Shown in pieces: positions 1 to 6,685 of a stretch of DNA of 7,732 nt. The DNA lies in NCBI GenBank assembly GCA_937868675.1, contig CALMNJ010000602.1:1-7732 (forward strand). Direction: 5' to 3'. This DNA is from an uncultured Bacteroidota bacterium (lineage in GTDB: Bacteria > Bacteroidota > Bacteroidia > B-17B0 > Aurantibacillaceae). Made by a program: the position numbers and the translations under genes. Within the stretch, counting starts at the first letter, position 1, and the number at the start of each line of letters is the position of its first letter. The notes below the pieces were generated by a model that saw only the letters and a list, made by a program, of their open reading frames with translations, ran no database searches and was not told the origin of the DNA.

Positions 1-2
1 AT

Positions 3-506
3 AGTTCTATAAACACTAATCCTTATATATTTAGTTTTTCGCGCAATAATCTTGCAACCGGCAATGGGTTTGTGTTTGGAAGCGGCTTTGGCGTAAACAG
101 CAACTCTTCCAACGATGGCGTTTCACTTATTGATATAACCAACTACAACGTGAGTTTCAGGATAGGCTATGAGCGTAAATTTTTGCAACGACAGAAATGG
201 ATTCCTTTTTGGGGAATTGAAACAGCTCTTGGAGGAGTTTACAATAAAGTGCATACCGAAAGTTTTTCGGTATCCGGAACAAAAGTAACAACAGAGAGCA
301 CGCGTTTATTTATCGGGCCCTCGCTCCGGGGAGGCGTTGAATACGCGCTAACAAAACATATTTTACTAGGCACTGAGTTTTTCTTTAATGCACAAATCGC
401 ATTTCGATCAACAAGTAGTTCTACCGGGCAAAACAGCGAGGATGTGGTCCCGCTTGATATTGGATTCCACTCGCCAACCGCACTGTTTCTGGTATTCAGG
501 TGGTAA
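3..506 (+). CDS. Outer-membrane beta-barrel protein, C-terminal part (5' end outside window)
   Basis: The reading frame is open from the first in-frame codon at position 3 to the TAA at 504-506, so the gene enters from the left and its true start is not visible. A GTG at 72 is in frame, but the frame upstream of it reads as ordinary protein and GTG is probably an internal valine. The visible part alternates short polar loops rich in Ser, Asn and Thr with amphipathic stretches of alternating aromatic and small residues (for example VSFRIGYERKF, WIPFWGIETALGGVY, RLFIGPSLRGGVEYAL, ILLGTEFFFNAQIAF). It ends in FLVFRW. A terminal aromatic on the last strand is typical of barrels inserted by the BAM machinery. 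This resembles small OmpA/OprF-like or porin-family barrels common in Bacteroidota, but no ligand or function can be assigned. It converges on the DUF58 gene with six bases between stops. Confidence 0.75.
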   Translation, partial: SSINTNPYIFSFSRNNLATGNGFVFGSGFGVNSNSSNDGVSLIDITNYNVSFRIGYERKFLQRQKWIPFWGIETALGGVYNKVHTESFSVSGTKVTTESTRLFIGPSLRGGVEYALTKHILLGTEFFFNAQIAFRSTSSSTGQNSEDVVPLDIGFHSPTALFLVFRW

Positions 507-512
507 AAGCCA

Positions 513-1892
513 TTAGATGAGCCCTCTTGTTTTTATTTCAAGGTATTTGTTAAGGCTGTTCACCGTGAGGTTTGCGGGGGGAGTGTAAACACTCATGATG
601 CCAAACTGTTTCAATTCTCTGCTTATCTGGCGCTTTTCGTAATCAAACTTCTGCGCAATTGTTTGCTCATATATTTCAAGGGTGTCGGTGGCCGGTTTGC
701 CAAGCAGGCCCTTTAACTCCGTATTTTCAAAGAAAACAACTACCACCAGGTGTTTTGCTGCAATTCTGCGAAGGTAGCGGATCTGCCGTTTTAAGCCGTT
801 CAGCGTTTCAAAATTGGTATACAACAAAATAAGACTGCGCTGGGTAATTTTGGTGCTGATGTGCGACAGCAATTTTTCATAATTGCTTTCTCCAAAATCG
901 GTTGAGGCGTTATAAAGCCCTTCCTGAAGACGCAGCAACTGGTTTCCTTTTCGGTCGGCGCCAATGTGAATATTCACTTTGTCCGAAAAGCAGATAAGGC
1001 CTGGTTTGTCTTGCTTAATCCACGCAACATGACCAATCACGAGGCTTGCATTTATGGCATAATCGAGCAGGGTCATTTTTTCGAAAGGCATTTTCATAAT
1101 TCGCCCCATATCCACAACACTATAAACATTCTGTGCCCTTTCTTCGCGGTAGTGGTTCACCATCAGGCTCACGCGCCGGGCGGTGGCTTTCCAGTTTATG
1201 GTTCTTACATCATCTCCCGTCACATACTCTTTTATCTGCTCAAACTCGGTGCTGTGCCCGATGCGACGTACTTTTTTAATTCCCAGCTCGGTTAGCCTGT
1301 TACTTATGGCCATGAGCTCGTACTGCCGCAGTTTGAGAAAGGAGGGATAACAGGCCATCTTAAAGTTTTCGGCTGTTGTAAAATGCCTCAGTAAAAAGCC
1401 TGTAACCCGTATGCCCACTACCAGATTCAGTTTACCGAAATGGTATTCGCCACGCTCAACAGGTCTTACTTTATAACTAAAACTTTTTTGCTGCGCCGGC
1501 TTTAGCCAGGTGGTTATTAAAAAATTACGTTCCTGCAATTGAAATGGAAGTTCATCAATAATTGAAACGTTTACCGGAAACGAGTAAAAGTTTTCGATGG
1601 TAAGTACAACTTCGTTCTCATCGCCATTGCTTAGTTTACTGTAATGTGCATGGCGATTCCCGGTTAAGGGCGTTTCGTGGCGGAACAGCAGAAAGGTTTC
1701 AACCAAAAGTCCTAATAAAAAAACATAAAGAAAACTTATTGCAGGTTCGTACAACACAGGGAAACTGTATGAAAAAACCAGCAGCAGAATCAGGGCCGTG
1801 AGAGCCGCGTAAAAGCGCTGCCCAAATCGGATTTGTCTGTATATTTTGATGAGGTTATTCAAATGGTTAACGTGGAATATCAACTTTGTCAA
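513..1892 (-). CDS. DUF58 domain-containing protein (MoxR partner, vWA-like)
   Basis: This is a DUF58 protein of about 450 residues. Two hydrophobic segments near the N-terminus (about residues 28-45 and 49-70) anchor it. They are followed by a beta-rich region and then the family signature at about 214-239, STEFEQIKEYVTGDDVRTIN followed by WKATARR. A vWA-like region follows (YSVVDMGRIMKMPF, about 257-270). In many relatives this loop reads DxSxS and binds a metal; here it is D-M-G-R-I, so canonical metal binding is doubtful. The ORF can start at TTG 1892, overlapping the MoxR gene by 26 bases. A second TTG at 1862, four bases past the MoxR stop, gives MNNLIKIYRQIRFGQ and fits the usual N-terminus better. 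There is no early ATG. It is the last gene of the operon. DUF58 proteins are commonly encoded beside MoxR ATPases and are thought to act with them; the substrate is unknown. Confidence 0.92.
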   Translation of the reverse strand: MTKLIFHVNHLNNLIKIYRQIRFGQRFYAALTALILLLVFSYSFPVLYEPAISFLYVFLLGLLVETFLLFRHETPLTGNRHAHYSKLSNGDENEVVLTIENFYSFPVNVSIIDELPFQLQERNFLITTWLKPAQQKSFSYKVRPVERGEYHFGKLNLVVGIRVTGFLLRHFTTAENFKMACYPSFLKLRQYELMAISNRLTELGIKKVRRIGHSTEFEQIKEYVTGDDVRTINWKATARRVSLMVNHYREERAQNVYSVVDMGRIMKMPFEKMTLLDYAINASLVIGHVAWIKQDKPGLICFSDKVNIHIGADRKGNQLLRLQEGLYNASTDFGESNYEKLLSHISTKITQRSLILLYTNFETLNGLKRQIRYLRRIAAKHLVVVVFFENTELKGLLGKPATDTLEIYEQTIAQKFDYEKRQISRELKQFGIMSVYTPPANLTVNSLNKYLEIKTRGLI

Positions 1893-2841
1893 TAATCTGC
1901 TGAATCACTGTGTCGGTTTGTATTCCTTCCATTTCTTTCTCTGGGGTGAGCATAATGCGGTGACGCAAAACCGGAAAAGCAACATATTTAATATCGTCGG
2001 GCGTTACAAAATCACGATTCTGAAGACAAGCACAGGCTTTGGATGAGTTAAGCAACGCGAGCGAGGCACGTGGAGATGCACCCAGAAAAAGTGACGGGTT
2101 TTTGCGCGTGGCGTGAACAATTTGGGCCATATAGGTAATGAGATGATCTTCCACAATTATTTTTCCGGATACAGCCTTAAGTTCAGCTATTTTTCCACGG
2201 CTTAATACGGGAAGCACCTTACTGAGATCAATTTTACCTTCGCTTCGGTGAAAATTGGTGAGCATGGTATTTTCGTCTTCCAGGCTGGGATAGCCTACCA
2301 GCACTTTGAATAGAAAGCGGTCTAGCTGAGCCTCAGGTAACCTGTATGTGCCTTCATGCTCAACCGGGTTCTGAGTGGCCAGCACCATAAAAGGATCCTC
2401 AAGTTTGTGCGTCACTCCATCAACCGTTACCTGTCTTTCTTCCATGGCCTCAAACAGGGCCGCCTGTGTTTTGGCAGGCGATCGGTTTATTTCGTCGGTT
2501 AAAACAATGTTTGCAAACAAGGGGCCTTTCCTGAATTCAAAGTCATGGCTTTTGGCATTAAATACCGATGTACCGGTTATGTCGGCTGGCATCAGATCGG
2601 GGGTAAACTGTATTCGTTTAAAATCGGCGTCTATGGTTCGCGCCAAAAGCTTTGCTGTTAACGTTTTTGCTACGCCGGGCACGCCTTCAATCAGCACATG
2701 CCCGTCGGCAAGCAAGGCAATGAGAAGCAGATCGGTAAGCTGCCTGTGCCCTACCAGGTAGGTGGCAATTTGTTGGCGAACCTGAGCGGTTTTTTGCCCC
2801 AGTTCATTGAGGTCTATGCGGTTTGAAAATTGATTTTCCAT
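1867..2841 (-). CDS. MoxR-family AAA+ ATPase
   Basis: This is a complete 324-residue ATPase with an ATG start. It has the full MoxR motif set: Walker A GVPGVAKT at 53-60, Walker B IVLTDEIN at 112-119 with the DE pair at 116-117, sensor 1 ATQNP at 155-159, a candidate arginine finger in LDRF (R175), and sensor 2 GASPRAS at 254-260 (R258). The C-terminal lid with PDDIKYVAFPVLRHR (281-295) is also typical. The protein is cytosolic, with no membrane segment. All catalytic residues are present, so it should hydrolyse ATP. MoxR ATPases are regarded as chaperone-like remodelers that work with vWA or DUF58 partners, and the next gene encodes a DUF58 protein. One base separates this gene from the DUF4350 gene upstream, and it overlaps the longest DUF58 frame. 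No good Shine-Dalgarno sequence is visible. Family assignment is firm; the physiological client is unknown. Confidence 0.96.
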   Translation of the reverse strand: MENQFSNRIDLNELGQKTAQVRQQIATYLVGHRQLTDLLLIALLADGHVLIEGVPGVAKTLTAKLLARTIDADFKRIQFTPDLMPADITGTSVFNAKSHDFEFRKGPLFANIVLTDEINRSPAKTQAALFEAMEERQVTVDGVTHKLEDPFMVLATQNPVEHEGTYRLPEAQLDRFLFKVLVGYPSLEDENTMLTNFHRSEGKIDLSKVLPVLSRGKIAELKAVSGKIIVEDHLITYMAQIVHATRKNPSLFLGASPRASLALLNSSKACACLQNRDFVTPDDIKYVAFPVLRHRIMLTPEKEMEGIQTDTVIQQIIDKVDIPR

Positions 2842-2842
2842 A

Positions 2843-4048
2843 TTATCTTAAACTATTCTTGTTAAATATATAAATCTGTCGGTTAAGTTCGGCCAACTCA
2901 TGATCGCTTACTGACTCGGCTGCGGCAAGCTTGTTACAATAAACGAGCATTTGTTTTACGCGACTGGGAGTTACGCCGCTTAATGTGCTTATTTCTTCGC
3001 TTATGTTTTCGGGGGGCGAGGCGGTATCTACTCCAAAACGATACCGTAAACTCTCATAAAAGTACTTTATTTTTTCAGCGGCAATGTGCCGGTGCGTTTT
3101 GCTATTGTAATAAACATGGCTTATTACATCAACAAATTCGAGCGTGGTGTTGGTGACTTCTTCTTTAACCGGTATGGCTCTCTGACTACGTCTGCTGCCG
3201 AAGATCATATAGAGTATCAGCGCGGCAAGCATTAATAAGTAAGCGTAGTAAAGAGAGTCGCTGTCGAAAATAAATTTAAAAATCGAATCGGTTGCCGGAT
3301 TCATGGTTTTGTAATGTTCATCCCATACAATGTATTCTTTATTGAGCACACTTAGTACGTTGTAAACAAAACTTCGGTTTTCGTGACCGGCGATAAAGTA
3401 ATTGCCAAACACGTCCGGAATGCTCATAAAATATAAGGTACCATTCCCCATTTTGGTTTTTATCAGACACGACTCGTTTTTCCCATAGGTAGCCATAACC
3501 TTGAACCGTGTGCTGTCAAAGCGGCTAAAGCTGGAGGCGTCGAGCAGCCGGGGATAGGCGTATGATTTCTTTTTAAGATTGCTGGCGGTCATTGAAACCT
3601 TAATGCCTGGTCTTGAGATCAATGAGTCAATATTGAAGTTGAGCAAATAACCAAAACCACTATTCTGTGTTTCAATGTGCAGGCTGTCGGCCAGCGGCCC
3701 GTCGAAATGGGATGCGGCTAAAAAAATGTCATGTCCGCCATTTAGCAAACGTTTAATGGAAAGTATATCATTCTTGTTAAAATTAAAGGCATCATTAACC
3801 AATAACACGGAGGCGCCCGGTTTAATGCGATCGTTAAGTAAATAAAGGGTTTGGTCATTACGCTGAACGGATGAGGTAATGCCTTCATCAAGCAGAGTGT
3901 ATATGGCGTAGCAGCCAAATGCCGATTTGCTTTTGCCCAGATAGTTGCGGCTCCAGTCGGGTGGAGTGGGCAACACATATTGGGCCGTGAGCACCAGTAC
4001 AAACAGGCCGCCAAATATCCAGTAATATTTATTTGAACCCTTAAACAC
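2843..4048 (-). CDS. DUF4350 domain-containing membrane protein
   Basis: This is a 401-residue protein. An N-terminal transmembrane helix (about residues 10-25) is followed by a large region with the layout of DUF4350. That region includes SKSAFGCYAIYTLLDEGI (about 40-57), KPGASVLLVNDAFNF (about 76-90), GNGTLYFMSIPDVFGNYFIA (about 201-220), an HENR segment (222-225) and VWDEHY (241-246). A second transmembrane helix lies at about 267-284 and is followed by a basic stretch, GSRRSQR. The roughly 115-residue tail is predicted to be cytosolic, so the DUF4350 domain should face the periplasm. The start is GTG at 4048; it overlaps the DUF4129 stop in GTGTTTAA, which suggests translational coupling. 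One base separates its stop from the MoxR ATG. The domain is commonly found next to DUF4129, MoxR and DUF58 genes, and its biochemical role is not known. The tail could contact the cytosolic MoxR/DUF58 pair, but this is inference only. Confidence 0.88.
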   Translation of the reverse strand: MFKGSNKYYWIFGGLFVLVLTAQYVLPTPPDWSRNYLGKSKSAFGCYAIYTLLDEGITSSVQRNDQTLYLLNDRIKPGASVLLVNDAFNFNKNDILSIKRLLNGGHDIFLAASHFDGPLADSLHIETQNSGFGYLLNFNIDSLISRPGIKVSMTASNLKKKSYAYPRLLDASSFSRFDSTRFKVMATYGKNESCLIKTKMGNGTLYFMSIPDVFGNYFIAGHENRSFVYNVLSVLNKEYIVWDEHYKTMNPATDSIFKFIFDSDSLYYAYLLMLAALILYMIFGSRRSQRAIPVKEEVTNTTLEFVDVISHVYYNSKTHRHIAAEKIKYFYESLRYRFGVDTASPPENISEEISTLSGVTPSRVKQMLVYCNKLAAAESVSDHELAELNRQIYIFNKNSLR

Positions 4049-4742
4049 TTATTCGTTTTTCAAAATCCCTGAATTTTTCCTCATGACCCATATAACGCAC
4101 TTCACCCAGATCAAACTGACCATACCATACATACTCATAAACCCGGCTGAGCTGCATAAAATCAGTTTTTATTTCACGGCTGCTTATCTCATAACCGTAA
4201 TCAATATTTGTTTTTGACGGTGAAAAGCGAATGTGGTTTTTCTTATCAAGACCAAACAGCATTTTAAGGTAAAGCCACCGGATGGCCAGCCGGTAATCCC
4301 TGTCGGCCAGTGCTTCGGCAATACGTTTGTCAAAGTTAATCTCATTCAGATCTTCGGTGATGTCGGTAAAGTTGAAAGCGGTGTTTTTAGGTTTAACCCG
4401 GGTGAGGGCGCTTATTTCGGAGCGATAAAAATACCATAACATCACAAGGCCACTACCTATGACGATGGTCCAGAAAATAAATGAGCTGGTTTTTGAGGTT
4501 GTTTTCGAATCCACAGTTCCAAAAATTTTCCGCCACATGGTATCAAAAAACCCTTCCGAGGAGTGGCTTTCCTTATCTGCCTTTCGCTGGTATTTTAGTT
4601 TTGGATCGGCAAATGTGGAAGACTCCTTTTCCGGACTTACACGGCGCGTAACTATTCTGTTGGTGTCGGTAAGTCCGGGCGGCATTACCGCCTTGCTTGT
4701 GTCTGCCAACGTTGCATAGCCCTTGCTTGTAACTAAAAGCAA
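4041..4742 (-). CDS. DUF4129 domain-containing protein; true start probably upstream at about 4790
   Basis: The C-terminal part (about residues 143-210 from the TTG at 4742) matches DUF4129: ALADRDYRLAIRWLYLKML, then T-N-I-D-Y and VYEYVWYGQF. One transmembrane helix lies at about 87-106 and is preceded by a polar linker (FADPKLKYQRK, then GFFDTMWRKIFG). The DUF4129 domain is therefore probably cytosolic. The only ATG, GTG or TTG near the N-terminus is the TTG at 4742, which would give MLLVTSKGYA. The frame is open for 16 more codons to an ATA at 4790-4788. Those codons encode LLYKYFSWLCLILLLVTSKG followed by YA, a convincing signal peptide with a cleavage site after YA. The real start is therefore likely a non-standard codon (ATA at 4790 or ATC at 4784), or the base call is wrong. 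The 3' end overlaps the DUF4350 gene by 8 bases. Confidence 0.87.
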   Translation of the reverse strand: MLLVTSKGYATLADTSKAVMPPGLTDTNRIVTRRVSPEKESSTFADPKLKYQRKADKESHSSEGFFDTMWRKIFGTVDSKTTSKTSSFIFWTIVIGSGLVMLWYFYRSEISALTRVKPKNTAFNFTDITEDLNEINFDKRIAEALADRDYRLAIRWLYLKMLFGLDKKNHIRFSPSKTNIDYGYEISSREIKTDFMQLSRVYEYVWYGQFDLGEVRYMGHEEKFRDFEKRISV

Positions 4743-4786
4743 AATCAGGCAGAGCCAGGAAAAGTATTTATAAAGTAAAGAGATGG

Positions 4787-5752
4787 CTATTCAAATGAAT
4801 TTATTTTTTCGAGAACGGAAGAGCCTTCTCTACGCTCCTCAAGATTACCGAACTGAAAAACATTAATGATATAATGAATACTCACCGAAAACGTACCAAG
4901 CAAAGCAATCGCAGCCATAAACAAAATAAGGTAAAGGGAAGATGATCCTTCTTGCTGACCATCCTGGGTTAAATTCCGCATTCTGCTAAAAAATGATGCG
5001 ATCCATGCAACGTAAAACGGCAGGAAGGTTAACATAGACAGCACGAAATAAAGGATGAATGAAACAAAGCCAACCAGCCATGTGTTCCAGAAATTATCTT
5101 TCATATAACGAACCGTTTTCCCGATGGATGCAAAAATGTTAATGTTGTCGCGCTGGCAAACAAACATGGCGCTGATAGCTACATAGGTCAGCACAGGAAG
5201 CAGCACGAAGTAAAAGCCAAGGGTCAGAAAAATTACCAACATGCCTATAAAGAAACTGTCATTAAACATGGGCCCCAGCACGCTGAAAAATCCTCCAAAA
5301 AACAGACTCAGAAAAATAACCGCCACCAGCAATACCAAGCCCAGAAGAAGGAGCTGGCCTAACATCCAGGCATAGGACATAAAAAGACCCGAACTGATGG
5401 ATTTAAATTTTGTTCGCAAACCATCTTCGGTTTTTTTTTTTTTTTTGATTGCCTTGTTAAGCACAACCAGAAAAACAGAGTAACCGATAAAAAAAACAAG
5501 TACCGATGTTAAATAAGCGATAATTAGTTCCGACATAATGGAATTACCGCCCTGATACCTGCTCCCCAAACTTTCGTTGAAAAAGGACGTGAAGGAAACG
5601 CCGGCAACTGTACTTCCGATAAGCAAAAACGGTCCGGCAATTAAAAAAATGCTACCGTACAAACTCCTGAAATTTTGTTTTATGAATCCAAAGCTGGCCG
5701 AAAAAATTGGGCCGAATTCCCTTACTTTTCTGTATCTGATACGTTGTTCCAT
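4787..5752 (-). CDS. Polytopic membrane protein of unknown function (intact paralogue)
   Basis: This is a 321-residue integral membrane protein with ATG start, and I do not recognise a named domain. About six hydrophobic segments are visible at roughly residues 33-57, 75-98, 127-151, 165-190, 226-252 and 272-297. The N-terminus reads EFGPIFSASFGFIKQNFRSL and the C-terminus ends NVFQFGNLEERREGSSVLEK plus a short tail. The upstream interrupted gene has the same layout: its N-terminal part (IRTLNGVVSAAFRYTALHYR) and C-terminal part (FSGLEEKTEGTYLKEKI) line up with this protein, so the two are tandem paralogues. Residues 103-107 are five lysines encoded by an uninterrupted run of 16 A, at the membrane edge after helix 2. 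The gene begins three bases after the upstream stop. Its TAG stop overlaps the ATA that opens the DUF4129 frame. It probably sits in the inner membrane beside SpoIIM. Confidence 0.85.
   Translation of the reverse strand: MEQRIRYRKVREFGPIFSASFGFIKQNFRSLYGSIFLIAGPFLLIGSTVAGVSFTSFFNESLGSRYQGGNSIMSELIIAYLTSVLVFFIGYSVFLVVLNKAIKKKKKTEDGLRTKFKSISSGLFMSYAWMLGQLLLLGLVLLVAVIFLSLFFGGFFSVLGPMFNDSFFIGMLVIFLTLGFYFVLLPVLTYVAISAMFVCQRDNINIFASIGKTVRYMKDNFWNTWLVGFVSFILYFVLSMLTFLPFYVAWIASFFSRMRNLTQDGQQEGSSSLYLILFMAAIALLGTFSVSIHYIINVFQFGNLEERREGSSVLEKINSFE
5431..5446. repeat. 16-base mononucleotide run (A16 in the coding strand)
   Basis: Sixteen consecutive T on the + strand give A16 in the mRNA sense of the intact membrane paralogue, encoding Lys103-107 and the first base of Thr108. 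No synonymous AAG interrupts it. A 15-A variant leads to a frame that stops after about 17 codons, and a 17-A variant stops after about 9, so any slip truncates the protein after helix 2. Confidence 0.9.
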
Positions 5753-5755
5753 ATA

Positions 5756-6157
5756 TTAAGTTGTTTCAATTTTTTCCTTAAGGTAAGTGCCTTCCGTTTT
5801 TTCCTCAAGTCCGCTGAAGTGCAGAATGACGGCAACCTGAAAGACAACAAGAACCACAAAAGTAAACACTGCGCTAAAATAGCTCAGCCATGAGATTAAA
5901 CTCAACGCTGATGAGTTGTGAAGTAAATTGGTGTAACCAATAACAATACCTAAAAAATAATCGAGACCCTTTGCAAGAAGTCCTGCACCGGCAACAAAAG
6001 CAGTAGAGGCAAACCAAAACGCACGCAGGTCTGTGGAAACATAACGCCATACTTTTTTAATGCTTGGAAATAACCCGAGTTTATCTTTTTGGCCTACAAA
6101 CAATGCAGCTGTGGAGATATAGTACAAAAGCGGAGCAATAACCACAACAGGAACCAC
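5756..6157 (-). CDS. C-terminal fragment of the interrupted membrane protein
   Basis: This 133-residue frame has GTG 6157 as its first standard start codon. The same frame continues upstream to the TAA at 6254 and reads as homologous protein (for example IGYRFLTALASAFLL), so the GTG is probably an internal valine of the broken gene rather than a real start. No Shine-Dalgarno-like sequence precedes it. The visible part holds about three hydrophobic segments, a polar loop FVGQKDKLGLFPSIKKVWRY (about residues 20-39) matching FVCQRDNINIFASIGKTVRY in the paralogue, and the C-terminal FSGLEEKTEGTYLKEKI. Three bases separate its stop from the ATG of the paralogue. Expression is uncertain. Confidence 0.5.
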   Translation of the reverse strand: MVPVVVIAPLLYYISTAALFVGQKDKLGLFPSIKKVWRYVSTDLRAFWFASTAFVAGAGLLAKGLDYFLGIVIGYTNLLHNSSALSLISWLSYFSAVFTFVVLVVFQVAVILHFSGLEEKTEGTYLKEKIETT

Positions 6158-6253
6158 GTACAGCGAGGTTAGACTAAACTCGAAGTTAAACTGGCCGCCG
6201 GTTTCGTTGAGTAAAAAAGCGGATGCGAGCGCCGTGAGAAAGCGGTATCCGAT

Positions 6254-6685
6254 TTAAATGAAAAAAAAAAGCAGGCCTGCAATAATGTAATTAACCGTGG
6301 CGGCGCTGAGGTCTTCACGCAGGTGACCAAATACTTCAGGTGTGCCCGACAGTTTGGCGCCTCCGGCTTTATCCGTTTCAATGATGTGCCGGTTAATGAG
6401 CGTGTTGTGAAACAAAACACCGGCATAGAATATAATAAATGAGAAGGAAAGAAAAATCATTTCTTCACGCCGTAACGAATGCCTTAATAAAAAAAGACTG
6501 TTAAACGAAGCTGATCTTTCGGTAGTTCGGATACTGGCGTAAGTGGCTATGATGATAAGCGGAAATGCCAGAATACCCAATGTGCCCAACAAACTCCTGT
6601 AATGCAAAGCGGTGTAGCGGAAGGCTGCACTTACAACGCCATTCAGGGTTCGAATATCGCGGCTATGAATCTTATAATCGCTCAA
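6254..6685 (-). CDS. N-terminal fragment of the interrupted membrane protein
   Basis: This 143-residue reading frame starts at TTG 6685, which overlaps the TGA of the SpoIIM gene in the four bases TTGA. That arrangement favours termination-reinitiation. It contains two full hydrophobic segments (about residues 32-50 and 77-93) and ends in the middle of a third (YIIAGLLFFFI). A two-and-a-half-helix product would be an unusual end for a natural membrane protein. It may still be translated and inserted as a short form. The first 130 residues align with the same region of the intact paralogue at 4787-5752, including the polar cytosolic loop between helices 2 and 3. Confidence 0.6.
   Translation of the reverse strand: MSDYKIHSRDIRTLNGVVSAAFRYTALHYRSLLGTLGILAFPLIIIATYASIRTTERSASFNSLFLLRHSLRREEMIFLSFSFIIFYAGVLFHNTLINRHIIETDKAGGAKLSGTPEVFGHLREDLSAATVNYIIAGLLFFFI
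6261..6270. repeat. 10-base mononucleotide run (T10 in the coding strand)
   Basis: Ten A on the + strand, T10 in the coding sense, encode part of LLFFF just before the in-frame TAA of the interrupted membrane gene. Neither a gain nor a loss of one base restores the downstream half. Confidence 0.8.
6682..6685 (-). promoter_or_regulatory. TTGA stop-start overlap (SpoIIM / interrupted membrane gene)
   Basis: The TGA of the SpoIIM gene (6684-6682) overlaps the TTG start of the next frame (6685-6683). With a weak start codon and no separate ribosome binding site visible, translation probably depends on coupling to the upstream gene. Confidence 0.55.

Larger units (their letters stand above)
5756..6685 (-). 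pseudogene. Polytopic membrane protein interrupted by an in-frame TAA
   Basis: One reading frame runs from TTG 6685 to TAA 5758-5756 and is broken only by a TAA at 6256-6254. The two halves are in the same frame. Together they span 309 codons, close to the 321-residue paralogue downstream, and both ends align with it. The stop falls inside the third hydrophobic segment (AGLLFFFI, stop, IGYRFLTALA), roughly opposite V145 of the paralogue. No ATG, GTG or TTG lies between the stop and GTG 6157, so a separate second gene would begin inside the next membrane segment. Changing the length of the nearby T10 tract does not help: losing one T leads to a stop near 6169, and gaining one also stops early. 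A substitution (nonsense mutation) or a base-calling error therefore fits best. The upstream start overlaps the SpoIIM stop as TTGA, so the gene was part of the coupled operon. Confidence 0.75.

Noticed and set aside
966..1295. + strand open frame of 109 codons opposite the DUF58 gene
   Set aside because: It is antisense to the conserved DUF58 signature, has no family features, and has no supporting context.
2375..2761. + strand open frame of 128 codons opposite the MoxR gene
   Set aside because: It lies entirely antisense to strongly conserved MoxR motifs. Its translation is low-complexity Ser/Ala/Val sequence with no recognisable domain, so it is a shadow frame.
5431..5446. T16 run as an intrinsic terminator on the + strand
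   Set aside because: No GC-rich hairpin precedes it, there is no + strand gene there, and it lies inside a minus-strand coding sequence.
6254..6256. TAA as a reassigned sense codon (alternative genetic code)
   Set aside because: TAA serves as the normal stop for several genes in this window, including the barrel, DUF58, MoxR, DUF4350 and DUF4129 genes.
6169..6426. Minus-strand frame that a one-base loss in the T10 tract would enter
   Set aside because: After the tract it encodes a short Ser/Arg-rich tail with no similarity to the paralogue. It does not rejoin the C-terminal half, so programmed frameshifting does not explain the broken gene.
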